Positions 36,178-44,677 of a stretch of 64,000 nt of DNA are shown here, in pieces. The notes below the pieces were generated by a model. It was not told the DNA's origin and searched no databases. It saw only the letters and a list, made by a program, of their open reading frames with translations. Made by a program: the position numbers and the translations under genes. The DNA is from Streptomyces fagopyri. GTDB taxonomy: Bacteria; Actinomycetota; Actinomycetes; Streptomycetales; Streptomycetaceae. The stretch lies in the NCBI RefSeq assembly GCF_009498275.1, contig NZ_CP045643.1, forward strand, positions 1,116,001 to 1,180,000, given 5' to 3'. Position 1 is the first letter of the stretch; every line of letters begins with the position of its first letter.

Positions 36178-36359
36178 AAGTAAGTGATCGAAGAACGAAC
36201 CACAGCCGAGGGAGTGTCCTGATGACCGTCGCCTTCAGCCTCCCGTCGTGTCCGCCGCCGGGCGCGGCTGCCGGGGCACGGTCCACGCGCCCATGAGCGG
36301 GCCGGGCAGGACCGACGGCCGGATCGACCCGACTCTCGACCAGTGAAGGACACGCATCC

Positions 36360-37562
36360 ATGACGTTCTCCCTCGGCATCGTCGGCGCCGGGCAGTTCTC
36401 CCGCCGGTTCGCCACATTGTTCCTCGCCCACCCGGGCGTCCACGAGGTCCATGTCACCGATCTCCTGCCCGAGCGGGCCGAGCGGCTGGCCGCCGCCGAA
36501 GGACTGTCCGGCACCTTCCCCTCCTACGAGGCGATGCTGGAGTCGCGGGCCGTGGACGCGGTCGCGGTCTTCACCCAGCGCTGGACGCACGGCCCGCTGG
36601 TCCTGCGGGCGCTGAACGCCGGCAAGCACGTGTACTCGGCGGTGCCGATGGCGGTCACCACGCAGGAGATCGCGGCGATCATCGACGCCGTACGGGCCAC
36701 CGGGCTGACGTACATGATGGGCGAGACCAGCCAGTACAACCCGGCGACCGTGCACGCCCGCAACCAGATCGCCGAGGGTGCCTTCGGACGGCTGTTCTAC
36801 GCGGAGGGCGACTACGTCCACGACATGGACCTCGGGTTCTACGACGCGTACCGGTACAGCGGTGGCGAGAACTGGAAGGCGACCGCCAGCTATCCCCCGC
36901 TCCTCTACCCGACGCACTCGGTGGGCGGGGTGCTCGGCGCCTGGCGGACGCACGCGGTGAGCGTGTCCGCCATCGGGGTGCGCGACGAGCGCGGCGACGG
37001 TGTCTTCGACAAGGAGGTCAGCCAGTTCGGCAACGACTTCTCCAACGCGACCGCGTTGTTCGAGGTGGCGGGCGGCGGCTCGTTCCGTACGAACGAGTTC
37101 CGGCGGGTCGGTTATCCCTCACACATCCGGGAGTCTCGTTTCCGGTTCTTCGGCACCGACGCCAGCATGGAGCAGCTCGCCACGGTGAGCTTCTGGCAGG
37201 ACAAGAAGGGCGTGACGGACATCACCGAACTGCTGGAGCCGAAGCCGACACTGGCGCCCGACGATCCGTCGCTCCAGCACATCGCGCCGGCGTTGCGGGC
37301 CGCGTTCACGTCCGGATCGGCGCCCGTCCACGACCGGGCGCGGCTGCCCCGTGCCTTCGACCGGCTCCACAACGGCCACGAGGGCAGCCATCATTTCCTG
37401 GCGGACGACTTCGTCACCGCGGTCAACACACGGACGCTGCCGTCGGTGAACGCGTGGGTCGCCGCCCGCTACACCCTGCCGGGCATCGTCGCGCACGAGT
37501 CCGCGCGGCAGGGCGGCGTCCGGATGGACATCCCGGACTTCGGCGACGCGCCCGGGGCGTGA
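36360..37562 (+). CDS. Gfo/Idh/MocA family oxidoreductase
   Basis: A 400-residue NAD(P)-dependent sugar or polyol dehydrogenase. The Rossmann loop GIVGAGQFSRR is at 6-16. VDAVAVFTQRWTHGPLVLRALNAGKHVY is the second family block, where AGKHVY replaces the more common EKP with a VPMA context. The C-terminal half (WKATASYPPLLYPTHSVGG, His-rich end SHHFLADDF) forms the substrate side. The substrate is unknown. ATG 36360 is the first strand start. The adjacent ROK repressor is deleted, so control may have been lost. Confidence 0.88.
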   Translation: MTFSLGIVGAGQFSRRFATLFLAHPGVHEVHVTDLLPERAERLAAAEGLSGTFPSYEAMLESRAVDAVAVFTQRWTHGPLVLRALNAGKHVYSAVPMAVTTQEIAAIIDAVRATGLTYMMGETSQYNPATVHARNQIAEGAFGRLFYAEGDYVHDMDLGFYDAYRYSGGENWKATASYPPLLYPTHSVGGVLGAWRTHAVSVSAIGVRDERGDGVFDKEVSQFGNDFSNATALFEVAGGGSFRTNEFRRVGYPSHIRESRFRFFGTDASMEQLATVSFWQDKKGVTDITELLEPKPTLAPDDPSLQHIAPALRAAFTSGSAPVHDRARLPRAFDRLHNGHEGSHHFLADDFVTAVNTRTLPSVNAWVAARYTLPGIVAHESARQGGVRMDIPDFGDAPGA

Positions 37563-37579
37563 GGTCCGGTCCCCGGCGG

Positions 37580-37603
37580 GCCGGGCACGGCCGCGTGCCC
37601 GGC
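37580..37603. terminator. Bidirectional hairpin terminator
   Basis: Ten-base perfect arms GCCGGGCACG and CGTGCCCGGC with a four-base loop, placed between the convergent oxidoreductase and L,D-transpeptidase stop codons. Confidence 0.7.
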
Positions 37604-37614
37604 TCGCGGTCCGG

Positions 37615-38310
37615 TCAGGTGCCCGGCTTGCGGCCGTACACGTAGACGTCGTCGCCGTTCTTCAGGAGCGACCAGTACTTCTTGGCGGCGGTCGAGGTCA
37701 TGTTGACGCAGCCGTGCGAGCCGGGCGGGTTCCACATGGACAGGCCGACCGAGTGGAAGGCCTGGCCGCCGTCGAAGAACTGGCTGTACGGCATCGACAC
37801 GTTGTAGATGCTCGACACGTGGTCGATGTCACGCCAGTAGATCTTCTTCAGACCGGTGCGGGTCTCGTAGCCGTCGCGCCCCGTGCGGACCGGCACCGGG
37901 CCGTAGACGAGCCTGCTGCCGTCCTGGATCCAGCTGAGCTGGAGAGTGAGGTTGACGCAGGCGATGCGGCCCTTGTTGACCGGGCACTTGCCGTCCTTGT
38001 TCGGCTTGGTGCCGACGGCCTTCTGCTTGTTCATGAGGTCCATCACGCCCCAGGTGACGGATCCCGCGTACCCCGCGTTCGGGGTGATGCCGTGCTTCGT
38101 CTGGAAGGCCTGGGTCGCCTTGCAGTCGGCGGCGGACTGCCTGCCGTCGACCGGGCGGCCGAGAAACTTCTCGACCTGCTTCTGGTACGGCCCGGTCTGT
38201 GTCGTGCAGCTCGCGGCCTGCGCGGGCGCCGTGCCCAGCGCGAGCGCCAGCGGTGCGACAAGTCCGGTGATCCCCAGCGCGACGGCGCCCCGTCTGCGTA
38301 CGTCCCCCAT
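37615..38310 (-). CDS. L,D-transpeptidase with peptidoglycan-binding domain
   Basis: A 231-residue exported enzyme that forms 3-3 crosslinks or attaches proteins in peptidoglycan. The signal peptide covers about 1-33 (ending APAQAA). A peptidoglycan-binding-like part (CKATQAFQTKHGITPNAG) precedes the YkuD domain with His186 in AFHSVGL and the catalytic SHGCVNM (His199, Cys201). Cysteine pairs around residues 109 and 118 probably form disulphides. ATG 38310 is preceded by AGAGGGAAGGG; ATG 38331 upstream is also possible and adds seven residues. Confidence 0.9.
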   Translation of the reverse strand: MGDVRRRGAVALGITGLVAPLALALGTAPAQAASCTTQTGPYQKQVEKFLGRPVDGRQSAADCKATQAFQTKHGITPNAGYAGSVTWGVMDLMNKQKAVGTKPNKDGKCPVNKGRIACVNLTLQLSWIQDGSRLVYGPVPVRTGRDGYETRTGLKKIYWRDIDHVSSIYNVSMPYSQFFDGGQAFHSVGLSMWNPPGSHGCVNMTSTAAKKYWSLLKNGDDVYVYGRKPGT

Positions 38311-38631
38311 GGCGGGCCCTTCCCTCTGCATGCTTTTCCTGGTGATTCCTTCGGTTTCCGTCTGCTAGACACGCGTCGGCGCACTTGAGTTGCGCGGCGG
38401 ATCGGGCTGCGACGAAACGGTGACATTGACCGTCGGAATCGACTGCCCCTCCCGGTGCGGCGATGAACCTGGGGGCCACAGGAGCGGACCCGCTCCAGTC
38501 GTCGATGAAGTATGCCTCGGTCCGCCGGGCCGAGGCGAACCCGGTTTCCGCCGCACCCCACGACCGACATGGATCAAGAGTCGCAATTGCCCGATTGCAT
38601 GTGTTTCATTGATGTTCAGGGAACGCAAAAG
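38311..38631. other. 321-base intergenic region
   Basis: It contains the upstream region of the L,D-transpeptidase gene, with an AT-richer stretch near 38330-38360, and sequence before the terminator at 38632. I see no reading frame with convincing bias and no clear operator. Confidence 0.4.
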
Positions 38632-38666
38632 GGGCGTGCCACCGACCGATGGTCGGTGGCACGCCC
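38632..38666 (-). terminator. 16-base hairpin terminator of the lamin-tail gene
   Basis: Perfect arms 38632-38647 and 38651-38666 with a three-base loop, 50 bases beyond the stop of the minus-strand gene. An AAAA run lies on the plus-strand side (TTTT after the stem on the transcript), a classic intrinsic form. Confidence 0.8.
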
Positions 38667-38715
38667 TCAGGAAGCGGGCGGACGGGCCGGCTACCGCGCC
38701 CGCCGGCCGGTGATG

Positions 38716-39576
38716 TCAGCCACGGCCCAGGCCGCGACCGCCGTTGCCCTCGTGGCCGCCGAGCAGCCCGTTGCCACGACCGAGGTGACCGCCGGGCAGC
38801 CCGTCACCGCGGCCGACGTGACCGATGGGCAGGTCGTTACCGCGGCCCACGTGGCCGATGGGCAGGTCGTTACCGCGGCCCACGTGGCCGATGGGCAGGT
38901 CGTTGCCGCGACCGATGTGACCGATCGGCAGGTCGTTGCCGCGACCGATGTGACCGATGGGCAGCTCGTGACCGCGACCGATGTGACCGATCGGCAGGTC
39001 GTGACCGCGACCGTGGTGGCGGCCCGGGAGCACGTGCCCACGGCCGTTGTGGACACCGGGGTACACGTGGCCGCGGCCGTGGTGACGGCCCGGGAGCACG
39101 TGGCCGCGACCGATGGGCAGGCGGCCCCACGTCACCGTGTCGATCACACGGAGACGGTCGTTGCGGAGCGTCGCGGTGTCGGCGCGGTTGTCCCACGCGT
39201 AGTAGCGGCGGTCCTGGTAGACGTCCCGGCCGGCGTCAAGCCCGACTCCCGTGTGCACCCGCACCGTCGCACCGCCACCCAGACGCAGGTGGAACTCGTA
39301 CGCACGGCCGTCACGACCCGACAGCGTCCACCCGTCCAGGTTCACGCCCGAACGGCCCGTGTTCGTCACCTCCACCCACTCCTTGTTCAGCGAGGCGTTG
39401 CTCCCCGAGTCCCAGCCCGGAGAGTCGTACTGCACCCGGCTGATCTCCACCTGCGCGCGAAACGGGAACCGCCCCTGGTCCGCCGACGCCGGCAGCGCCG
39501 CGACACCCACCACCACACCGGCAGCCACCGCGGCCGCAGCAGCACGACGAACCATCACAGACTGCGAAACAGACAC
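38716..39576 (-). CDS. Secreted lamin-tail-domain protein with 11-residue repeat tail
   Basis: A 286-residue exported protein. The signal peptide spans about 1-32 (ending LPASA). A lamin tail domain covers about 42-150: VEISRVQYDSPGWDSGSN, EWVEVTNTGRSGVNLDGWTL, ATVRVHTGVG, DTATLRNDRLRVIDTVTWG. The rest is 11 tandem copies of an 11-residue unit of the form GRGNDLPIGHV, rich in Gly, His and Arg. Lamin-tail domains in bacteria occur on surface and nuclease-linked proteins. The His-rich tail might bind metal or wall polymers, which is inference. Confidence 0.85.
   Translation of the reverse strand: MSVSQSVMVRRAAAAAVAAGVVVGVAALPASADQGRFPFRAQVEISRVQYDSPGWDSGSNASLNKEWVEVTNTGRSGVNLDGWTLSGRDGRAYEFHLRLGGGATVRVHTGVGLDAGRDVYQDRRYYAWDNRADTATLRNDRLRVIDTVTWGRLPIGRGHVLPGRHHGRGHVYPGVHNGRGHVLPGRHHGRGHDLPIGHIGRGHELPIGHIGRGNDLPIGHIGRGNDLPIGHVGRGNDLPIGHVGRGNDLPIGHVGRGDGLPGGHLGRGNGLLGGHEGNGGRGLGRG
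38749..39111 (-). repeat. Eleven 33-bp tandem repeats inside the lamin-tail gene
   Basis: Each 33-base unit encodes GRGxxLPxGHx. Central units (about 38830-38960) are nearly identical in DNA; outer units have drifted (GRGHVLPGRHH at the start, GRGNGLLGGHE at the end). The gradient suggests expansion from the centre. Confidence 0.9.
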
Positions 39577-40112
39577 GAACGCCCCCTAGAGGGAACAGGC
39601 GGACCGCACAGGAGGATCCGCGAGTTTGGGCCCCGGCCCGCTGGCCGAGAACCACACTCTCCCGCCCGACCACGCCACCCGGGCCCGCCACCCGCACGGC
39701 ATTACCGAGCGACAACACGACCATGACCCTCGACTGTAATGTGCATGTATCTCCCGATATCGGCACAGTGGTCTCAAATAAGCCTAAAACAGGGGGAATT
39801 GCCTTGAGCGCCACCCCTCGCGCCACCCCATCCATCACCCGAAAGTGAGTAACAACCGTCACTCCACCCACACGGCCAACTCAGTGACATCCCGAACACC
39901 CGTCCACCACCCGCCCCGAACCCGGCGGGACACCCGCCCGGCGGCGGGACCTGCGCGGACTCACGGACCGGGCCCGCGCCCTCGGTCACACGGACCGGAC
40001 CACGGCGGGGTGCCCACACGCGCGGGCCGGTCGGCACCACCGCCTCGACTGCGAGACGACTGCGGTGGCAGACGATCAGCGGACGTAACGCCGCCGGACA
40101 GATTCGGCCGTT
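39577..40112. other. 536-base intergenic region
   Basis: It lies between the divergent lamin-tail and PAS/SpoIIE genes. A notably AT-rich stretch at about 39735-39805 includes a CCGATATCGG palindrome and is the probable promoter zone for one or both genes. The remainder is C-rich and shows no supported gene. Confidence 0.45.
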
Positions 40113-42917
40113 GTGAAACCAGTAACCGACATGGCGGCGTGGAGTACCACCCATTCCGCTGAGATGGCCCGATTCAGAGCGAACAGGACACCTGGGGCGG
40201 ACATGGGCGACTTCGTCGGATCGCATTCAACTCGACCCGCCGGCGCAGCGTTCGAGGAACCGTGCCGGTGCGGGACCTTACTCGGCAAAACAGAGCCCAC
40301 GGATGCCGAAGAACGGTTCCGAGCACTGCTGGAAGCCGCACCCGACGCCATGGTCATCGTCGACGACACCGGCACCATCAGACTCGTCAACGCACAAACC
40401 GAATCCCTCTTCGGCTACCGACGCGAAGAACTCCTCGGACACCCCGTCGAAATCCTCGTCCCCGCCCGCTTCCACACCCACCACACCCAACACCGCGACA
40501 ACTACGCCAACAACCGCCAAGTACGCCCCATGGGCGCCGGACTCGAACTCAACGGCCTCCGCAAAGACGGCACAGAATTCCCCGTCGAAATCAGCCTCTC
40601 CCCCCTCGAAACCACCGACGGACTCCTCCTCTCCGCCGCCGTCCGCGACGTCAGCGACCGAAAAGCCGCCGAAGAACGATTCCGAGCACTCCTGGAAGCC
40701 GCACCCGACGCCATGGTCATCGTCGACGACACCGGCACCATCAGACTCGTCAACGCACAAACCGAATCCCTCTTCGGCTACCGACGCGAAGAACTCCTCG
40801 GACACCCCGTCGAAATCCTCGTCCCCGCCCGCTTCCACACCCACCACACCCAACACCGCGACAACTACGCCAACAACCGCCAAGTACGCCCCATGGGCGC
40901 CGGACTCGAACTCAACGGCCTCCGCAAAGACGGCACAGAATTCCCCGTCGAAATCAGCCTCTCCCCCCTCGAAACCACCGACGGACTCCTCCTCTCCGCC
41001 GCCGTCCGCGACGTCAGCGACCGAAAAGCCGCCGAAGAACGATTCCGAGCACTCCTGGAAGCCGCACCCGACGCCATGGTCATCGTCGACGACACCGGCA
41101 CCATCAGACTCGTCAACGCACAAACCGAATCCCTCTTCGGCTACCGACGCGAAGAACTCCTCGGACACCCCGTCGAAATCCTCGTCCCCGCCCGCTTCCA
41201 CACCCACCACACCCAACACCGCGACAACTACGCCAACAACCGCCAAGTACGCCCCATGGGCGCCGGACTCGAACTCAACGGCCTCCGCAAAGACGGCACA
41301 GAATTCCCCGTCGAAATCAGCCTCTCCCCCCTCGAAACCACCGACGGACTCCTCCTCTCCGCCGCCGTCCGCGACGTCAGCGACCGAAAAGCCGCCGAAG
41401 AACGCATCAATGAGCTGGCCGGGCTCGTGGAGTCCTCCCAGGACGCGATCCTCGCCAAGACCCTCGACGGCGAGATCACGTACTGGAACGCCGCCGCGCA
41501 ACGGCTGTACGGCTACGTCCCGGCGGAGGTGATGGGCCGGCACGTGTCCGTGCTCGCTCCGTCCGAGCACCGGGACGAGATCGACGCCCTGATGGACCGG
41601 CTCAGCAGCGGGGAGAAGGTCGAGCACTTCGAGACGCTGAGGCTCACCCGCTCCGGTGAGCTGCTGGACGTCGACATCACCCTGTGGCCGACCCGGACGG
41701 CGGACGGCACGGTCGTCGGCGCGTGCGCGATCGTCCGGGACATCAGCGACCGCAAGCGTGCCGAGGCCGAGCTGACCGCCCTCTACGAGCAGCAGCGGCA
41801 CATCGCGCTGACCCTGCAGCGCAGCCTGATGGGCACCCCGCCGGCGATTCCCGGCCTCTCCACCGCCAGCCGCTACCGGCCCGCGACCCAGGGGGCGGGC
41901 GTGGGCGGTGACTGGTTCGACCTCGTCCCCCTGGGGGCCGGCCGGGTCGGGGTCCTGATCGGCGACGTGATGGGACGCGGGCTGGAAGCGGCGGCCGTCA
42001 TGGGGCAGTTGCGCTCCGCCGCCCACGCCCTGGCCAAGACCGGTATGCAGCCACGTCAGCTCATGCAGGCCCTCGACGCCTGTGTCACCGACCTGGACGT
42101 CCCGGACCAGCTCGTCACCTGCTGCTATCTGGTGATCGCCTCGGACGCGGGCGAGGTGACGATCTGCTCGGCCGGTCACCTGCCCACCCTCGTCGCCACC
42201 CCCGGCGACGGCGCCCGCGCGCTCCCGGTGCCCGTGAACGCGCCGCTCGGGGTCGGAGGTGTCCTCTACCAGCAGTCCAGCGTGGTCATCCCACCCGGCG
42301 CGACGCTCGTGCTCTACACCGACGGGCTGATCGAAACCCCCGGCAGTGACATCGAGGACCAGCTCACGAAGCTCACCGCCACGTTGAGCCGGCTGTTCAC
42401 CACCACCCCCGACCTGGAGCAGGCGGCCGATCACGTCCTGACCGCTCTCCTGCCGGACCCCGAGAGCCACAACGACGACGTCACCCTGCTGCTGGCCCGG
42501 CTCCCCGACGCACCCCTGGCAGCTGTCACTACCGGCTTGCCCGCCCTCCCCGAGTCCGTGCCCGAGGGCCGGGCCTTCCTCAGCAAGGCCCTCACCTCCT
42601 GGGACTGCACCGGCCCGGCGGACGACGCCCGGCTGCTGCTCTCCGAGGTGCTGACGAACGCGGTGCAGCACGCCCAGGGCCCCATCCGCCTGCACGTGTG
42701 CCGGAGCGCGACCGATCTCACCGTCGAGGTCAGCGACCACAACCCGCATCTTCCCCAGCCGCGCCTGGCGGCCGAGGACGCGGAGTCGGGCCGGGGCCTG
42801 ATCCTGGTACGCGCCCTCGCCGACGACTGGGGCGTACGGCCCACCGACGAGGGCAAGACGACGTGGTTCACCCTCGCTCTCCGAGGAAACGACTCTCCGG
42901 GCCCGGGTGTCGGCTGA
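40113..42917 (+). CDS. Four-PAS SpoIIE phosphatase / HATPase regulator with triplicated PAS domain
   Basis: A 934-residue soluble regulator. After a 65-residue N-terminus come three PAS copies of 121 residues each (about 66-428), identical apart from the first few residues, each with APDAMVIVDDTGTIRLVNAQ and FGYRREELLGHPVE. A fourth, different PAS (about 432-552), a SpoIIE/PP2C domain (about 575-795; GGDWFDLVPL, IGDVMGRGLEAAAVMG, SAGHLPTLV, YTDGLIETPG, NDDVTLLLARL) and a HATPase_c domain (LLLSEVLTNAVQHAQGP, GRGLILVRALADDWG) follow. A TTA leucine codon lies at 40278. Codons inside the triplicated block end mainly in C or A, unlike the rest. The GTG start at 40113 is uncertain; ATG 40203 is an alternative. 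Confidence 0.88.
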   Translation: MKPVTDMAAWSTTHSAEMARFRANRTPGADMGDFVGSHSTRPAGAAFEEPCRCGTLLGKTEPTDAEERFRALLEAAPDAMVIVDDTGTIRLVNAQTESLFGYRREELLGHPVEILVPARFHTHHTQHRDNYANNRQVRPMGAGLELNGLRKDGTEFPVEISLSPLETTDGLLLSAAVRDVSDRKAAEERFRALLEAAPDAMVIVDDTGTIRLVNAQTESLFGYRREELLGHPVEILVPARFHTHHTQHRDNYANNRQVRPMGAGLELNGLRKDGTEFPVEISLSPLETTDGLLLSAAVRDVSDRKAAEERFRALLEAAPDAMVIVDDTGTIRLVNAQTESLFGYRREELLGHPVEILVPARFHTHHTQHRDNYANNRQVRPMGAGLELNGLRKDGTEFPVEISLSPLETTDGLLLSAAVRDVSDRKAAEERINELAGLVESSQDAILAKTLDGEITYWNAAAQRLYGYVPAEVMGRHVSVLAPSEHRDEIDALMDRLSSGEKVEHFETLRLTRSGELLDVDITLWPTRTADGTVVGACAIVRDISDRKRAEAELTALYEQQRHIALTLQRSLMGTPPAIPGLSTASRYRPATQGAGVGGDWFDLVPLGAGRVGVLIGDVMGRGLEAAAVMGQLRSAAHALAKTGMQPRQLMQALDACVTDLDVPDQLVTCCYLVIASDAGEVTICSAGHLPTLVATPGDGARALPVPVNAPLGVGGVLYQQSSVVIPPGATLVLYTDGLIETPGSDIEDQLTKLTATLSRLFTTTPDLEQAADHVLTALLPDPESHNDDVTLLLARLPDAPLAAVTTGLPALPESVPEGRAFLSKALTSWDCTGPADDARLLLSEVLTNAVQHAQGPIRLHVCRSATDLTVEVSDHNPHLPQPRLAAEDAESGRGLILVRALADDWGVRPTDEGKTTWFTLALRGNDSPGPGVG
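40329..41404 (+). repeat. Three identical 363-bp tandem repeats encoding PAS domains
   Basis: Period 363 bases exactly (121 codons): matching positions such as the ATG at 40350, 40713 and 41076. From 40329 the copies are identical base for base as far as 41404, where homology ends. The first copy differs only at its extreme start (two bases before 40329). Confidence 0.95.
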
Positions 42918-42947
42918 CAGGTGTCGGCTGACAGGTGTCGGCTGACG
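42906..42947 (+). repeat. Three 14-bp tandem repeats at the end of the PAS gene
   Basis: GGTGTCGGCTGACA is repeated three times (last copy ends in G); the first copy contains the stop codon of the regulator gene. It is a simple slippage repeat. Confidence 0.85.
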
Positions 42948-42948
42948 G

Positions 42949-43149
42949 CTAACGGCCAGGGCTCGCCGTGCGCGGGCCGTCGCGATCCTGTCGTGGCGGT
43001 CCCGTCGTCTCCGTCCTCGAAACGGACCGAGGCGCGTCGGCGCGGGGCATGTGCCGGCCGTGGTAGTGCGGTGGCGAGTCCAGCCAGTAGGCGCCGAGGA
43101 GAGCGGCGAGGACCAGCTGCTGCGGACTGGAGTCATGGCGTACGGTCAC
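42949..43149 (-). CDS. Candidate small protein, unknown
   Basis: A 66-residue reading frame from GTG 43149 with RHDSSPQQLVLAALLGAYWL, a short hydrophobic helix, then DSPPHYHGRHMPRAD and a basic/acidic tail. A well-formed promoter-like pair (43163-43192) lies immediately upstream and would give a very short leader, which is the main reason for listing it. No ribosome-binding site is visible and I do not recognise the protein. Confidence 0.4.
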   Translation of the reverse strand: MTVRHDSSPQQLVLAALLGAYWLDSPPHYHGRHMPRADAPRSVSRTETTGPPRQDRDGPRTASPGR

Positions 43150-43162
43150 ACGGATACAACGA

Positions 43163-43192
43163 TATCTACACACGAAAGTCACATATTGTCAG
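43163..43192 (-). promoter_or_regulatory. Candidate sigma-70-type promoter
   Basis: On the minus strand CTGACA (43192-43187) and TAGATA (43168-43163) are 18 bases apart in an AT-rich stretch. The -35 box overlaps the stop codon of the BrkB-type gene. It points at the small frame ending at 42949. Confidence 0.5.
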
Positions 43193-44103
43193 CGGGCGCT
43201 CTCTGGGGCCGCCTTGGCGAGTTCGGCGGTGAACTGCGCCCCGGCGAGCAGGGAGAGGTTGGACAGCCACAGCCACACGAGGAAGACCACGGCTCCGGCC
43301 AGTGACCCGTACAGCCTGCTGTAGTTGCTCAGCGCCGAGGCGTACAGGGCGAAGCCCGCGGAGACCGTGAGCCACAGAGCGGCGGCCAGGACTCCCCCGG
43401 GCAGGCTGAGGGCGCGGCGGCGGGCGGGAGCGGGGCCCGCGTGGAAGACGACGACCACCAGGAGCACGACGAGACACAGCAGCATCGGCCAGCGCAGCAG
43501 GTTCCACGCCAGGGCCGCGGTGGTGTCGAGTCCGAACGCGTGCCCGAGCGCCTCGGCGACGGGTCCGGTCAGCAGGAGGAGGAGAGCGCTGACCACCAGC
43601 AGGCCGAGCAGTGTGAGGGCGGTCAGCACGATGCGGTGCGCCGTACGCCAGGCGGAACGCGAGTCCTTCACCCGGTGCATGCGGTGCAGGGCACGGCGGA
43701 ACACGGCGAGATAACTGATGGCCGACCACAGCGCGCTCGCGAAGCCCGTGACCAGCAGGGTCCAGGCGGCCGACCGTTCGCGCAGGGTCCCGGCCAGGAC
43801 ACCGTGCAGTTCGGCCCCGGACTGCGCGGGCGCGTGGGAGGTGACGTGCTCGGTGAACTGCTCGGCGGTGTCCGGGCTGATGAGACCGAACGCGATCACC
43901 ATGACCAGCAGGGCGGGCAGCACGGTCAGGATCGCGTAGTAGGTGAGCGCCGCCGCCCAGTCGGACACGTCGTCGTTCCACATCGACAGCGGCGTGCGGC
44001 GCAGCGCAGGCCACCAGGCGGCGGGCGGACGCAGCGCGGCCGGGCGCGGCGCCCGGAGGGGCCCGGCGTCGGCGAGGCCGTCCGTACGGGGGTCAACGGA
44101 CAT
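43189..44103 (-). CDS. YihY/BrkB-family membrane protein
   Basis: A 304-residue inner-membrane protein with six hydrophobic helices. The family motifs are WAAALTYYAILTVLPALLVM near the first helix, LWSAISYLAVFRRALHRMH, and the C-terminal SNYSRLYGSLAGAVVFLVWLWLS. The family was once thought to be RNase BN but is now regarded as transporters or of unknown role. Its start overlaps the end of the AmaP-like gene by 11 bases, so it is the last gene of the Asp23 operon running from 46481 downwards. Confidence 0.88.
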   Translation of the reverse strand: MSVDPRTDGLADAGPLRAPRPAALRPPAAWWPALRRTPLSMWNDDVSDWAAALTYYAILTVLPALLVMVIAFGLISPDTAEQFTEHVTSHAPAQSGAELHGVLAGTLRERSAAWTLLVTGFASALWSAISYLAVFRRALHRMHRVKDSRSAWRTAHRIVLTALTLLGLLVVSALLLLLTGPVAEALGHAFGLDTTAALAWNLLRWPMLLCLVVLLVVVVFHAGPAPARRRALSLPGGVLAAALWLTVSAGFALYASALSNYSRLYGSLAGAVVFLVWLWLSNLSLLAGAQFTAELAKAAPESAR

Positions 44104-44677
44104 GAGGGCTCCGGTGCGCGTGGGCGCTGAAGTGCACCCGGGTGACGAGACGGTACGGGGTCACGGCCGCCTCGGCCTCCGCCATCAGGGCGTCGACGGC
44201 GGTCAGTACGGTGGCCGGGGTGGCGTCCGGCCGCAGCCGGACGCGCAGCCGGACGTGGAGTTGTCCGCGGCGGGCCGACCGCACCCGGGTGTGGGAGCGG
44301 GCGATGCCTGAGACCGCGGCCGTCCGGCTGTTCAGGACGTCCGCGAGTGCCCGGGTGCGCAGCGCGCCGTCCGGCACGGGCAGGGGCAGCCGGGCGCGGG
44401 TGCCGTCACGGAACTGGCTGACGCACCAGAGCGCGAGCAGACAACTCGCGGCGGCCGAGCCGGTCATGACACCGACGCTCCACCACGTCGGCGCACGCGG
44501 GCCGGACAGGGCGGCCCGGTCGAGCAGCGCCCCGTCGGGCCGTACCGCGGGCCACCACGTGGGCAGGTGGGCGGCGACCGATCCGTCGGTCGCGACGAGC
44601 AGGACGCCGGCGAGCAGGGTGCTCACGCCGACGGCCGCCAGCGCGATCCGGTTGACCGCCGAGCGGGGCCGTTCCAT
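44093..44677 (-). CDS. amaP: AmaP-like alkaline-shock membrane-anchor protein
   Basis: A 194-residue protein with two membrane helices, near 10-32 (AVGVSTLLAGVLLVATD) and 65-85 (MTGSAAASCLLALW). A cytosolic part follows, with SGIARSHTRVRSARRGQLHV and RLRVRLRPDATPATVLTAVD, which matches the shape of AmaP, the membrane anchor for Asp23 proteins in Gram-positive bacteria. The start overlaps the preceding stop (TGATG). The gene symbol is by family similarity and context, not by proven function. Confidence 0.75.
   Translation of the reverse strand: MERPRSAVNRIALAAVGVSTLLAGVLLVATDGSVAAHLPTWWPAVRPDGALLDRAALSGPRAPTWWSVGVMTGSAAASCLLALWCVSQFRDGTRARLPLPVPDGALRTRALADVLNSRTAAVSGIARSHTRVRSARRGQLHVRLRVRLRPDATPATVLTAVDALMAEAEAAVTPYRLVTRVHFSAHAHRSPHVR

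Noticed and set aside
38749..39111. Possible CRISPR array because of regularly spaced 33-bp repeats
   Set aside because: Units are directly adjacent without unique spacers and are in frame within a secreted-protein gene.
40278..43136. A 950-codon open frame on the minus strand opposite the PAS/SpoIIE gene
   Set aside because: The frame stays open because of GC-rich codons and the tripled PAS repeat; it gives biased Gly/Glu/Val protein with no domain, while the plus strand encodes recognisable PAS, PP2C and HATPase domains.
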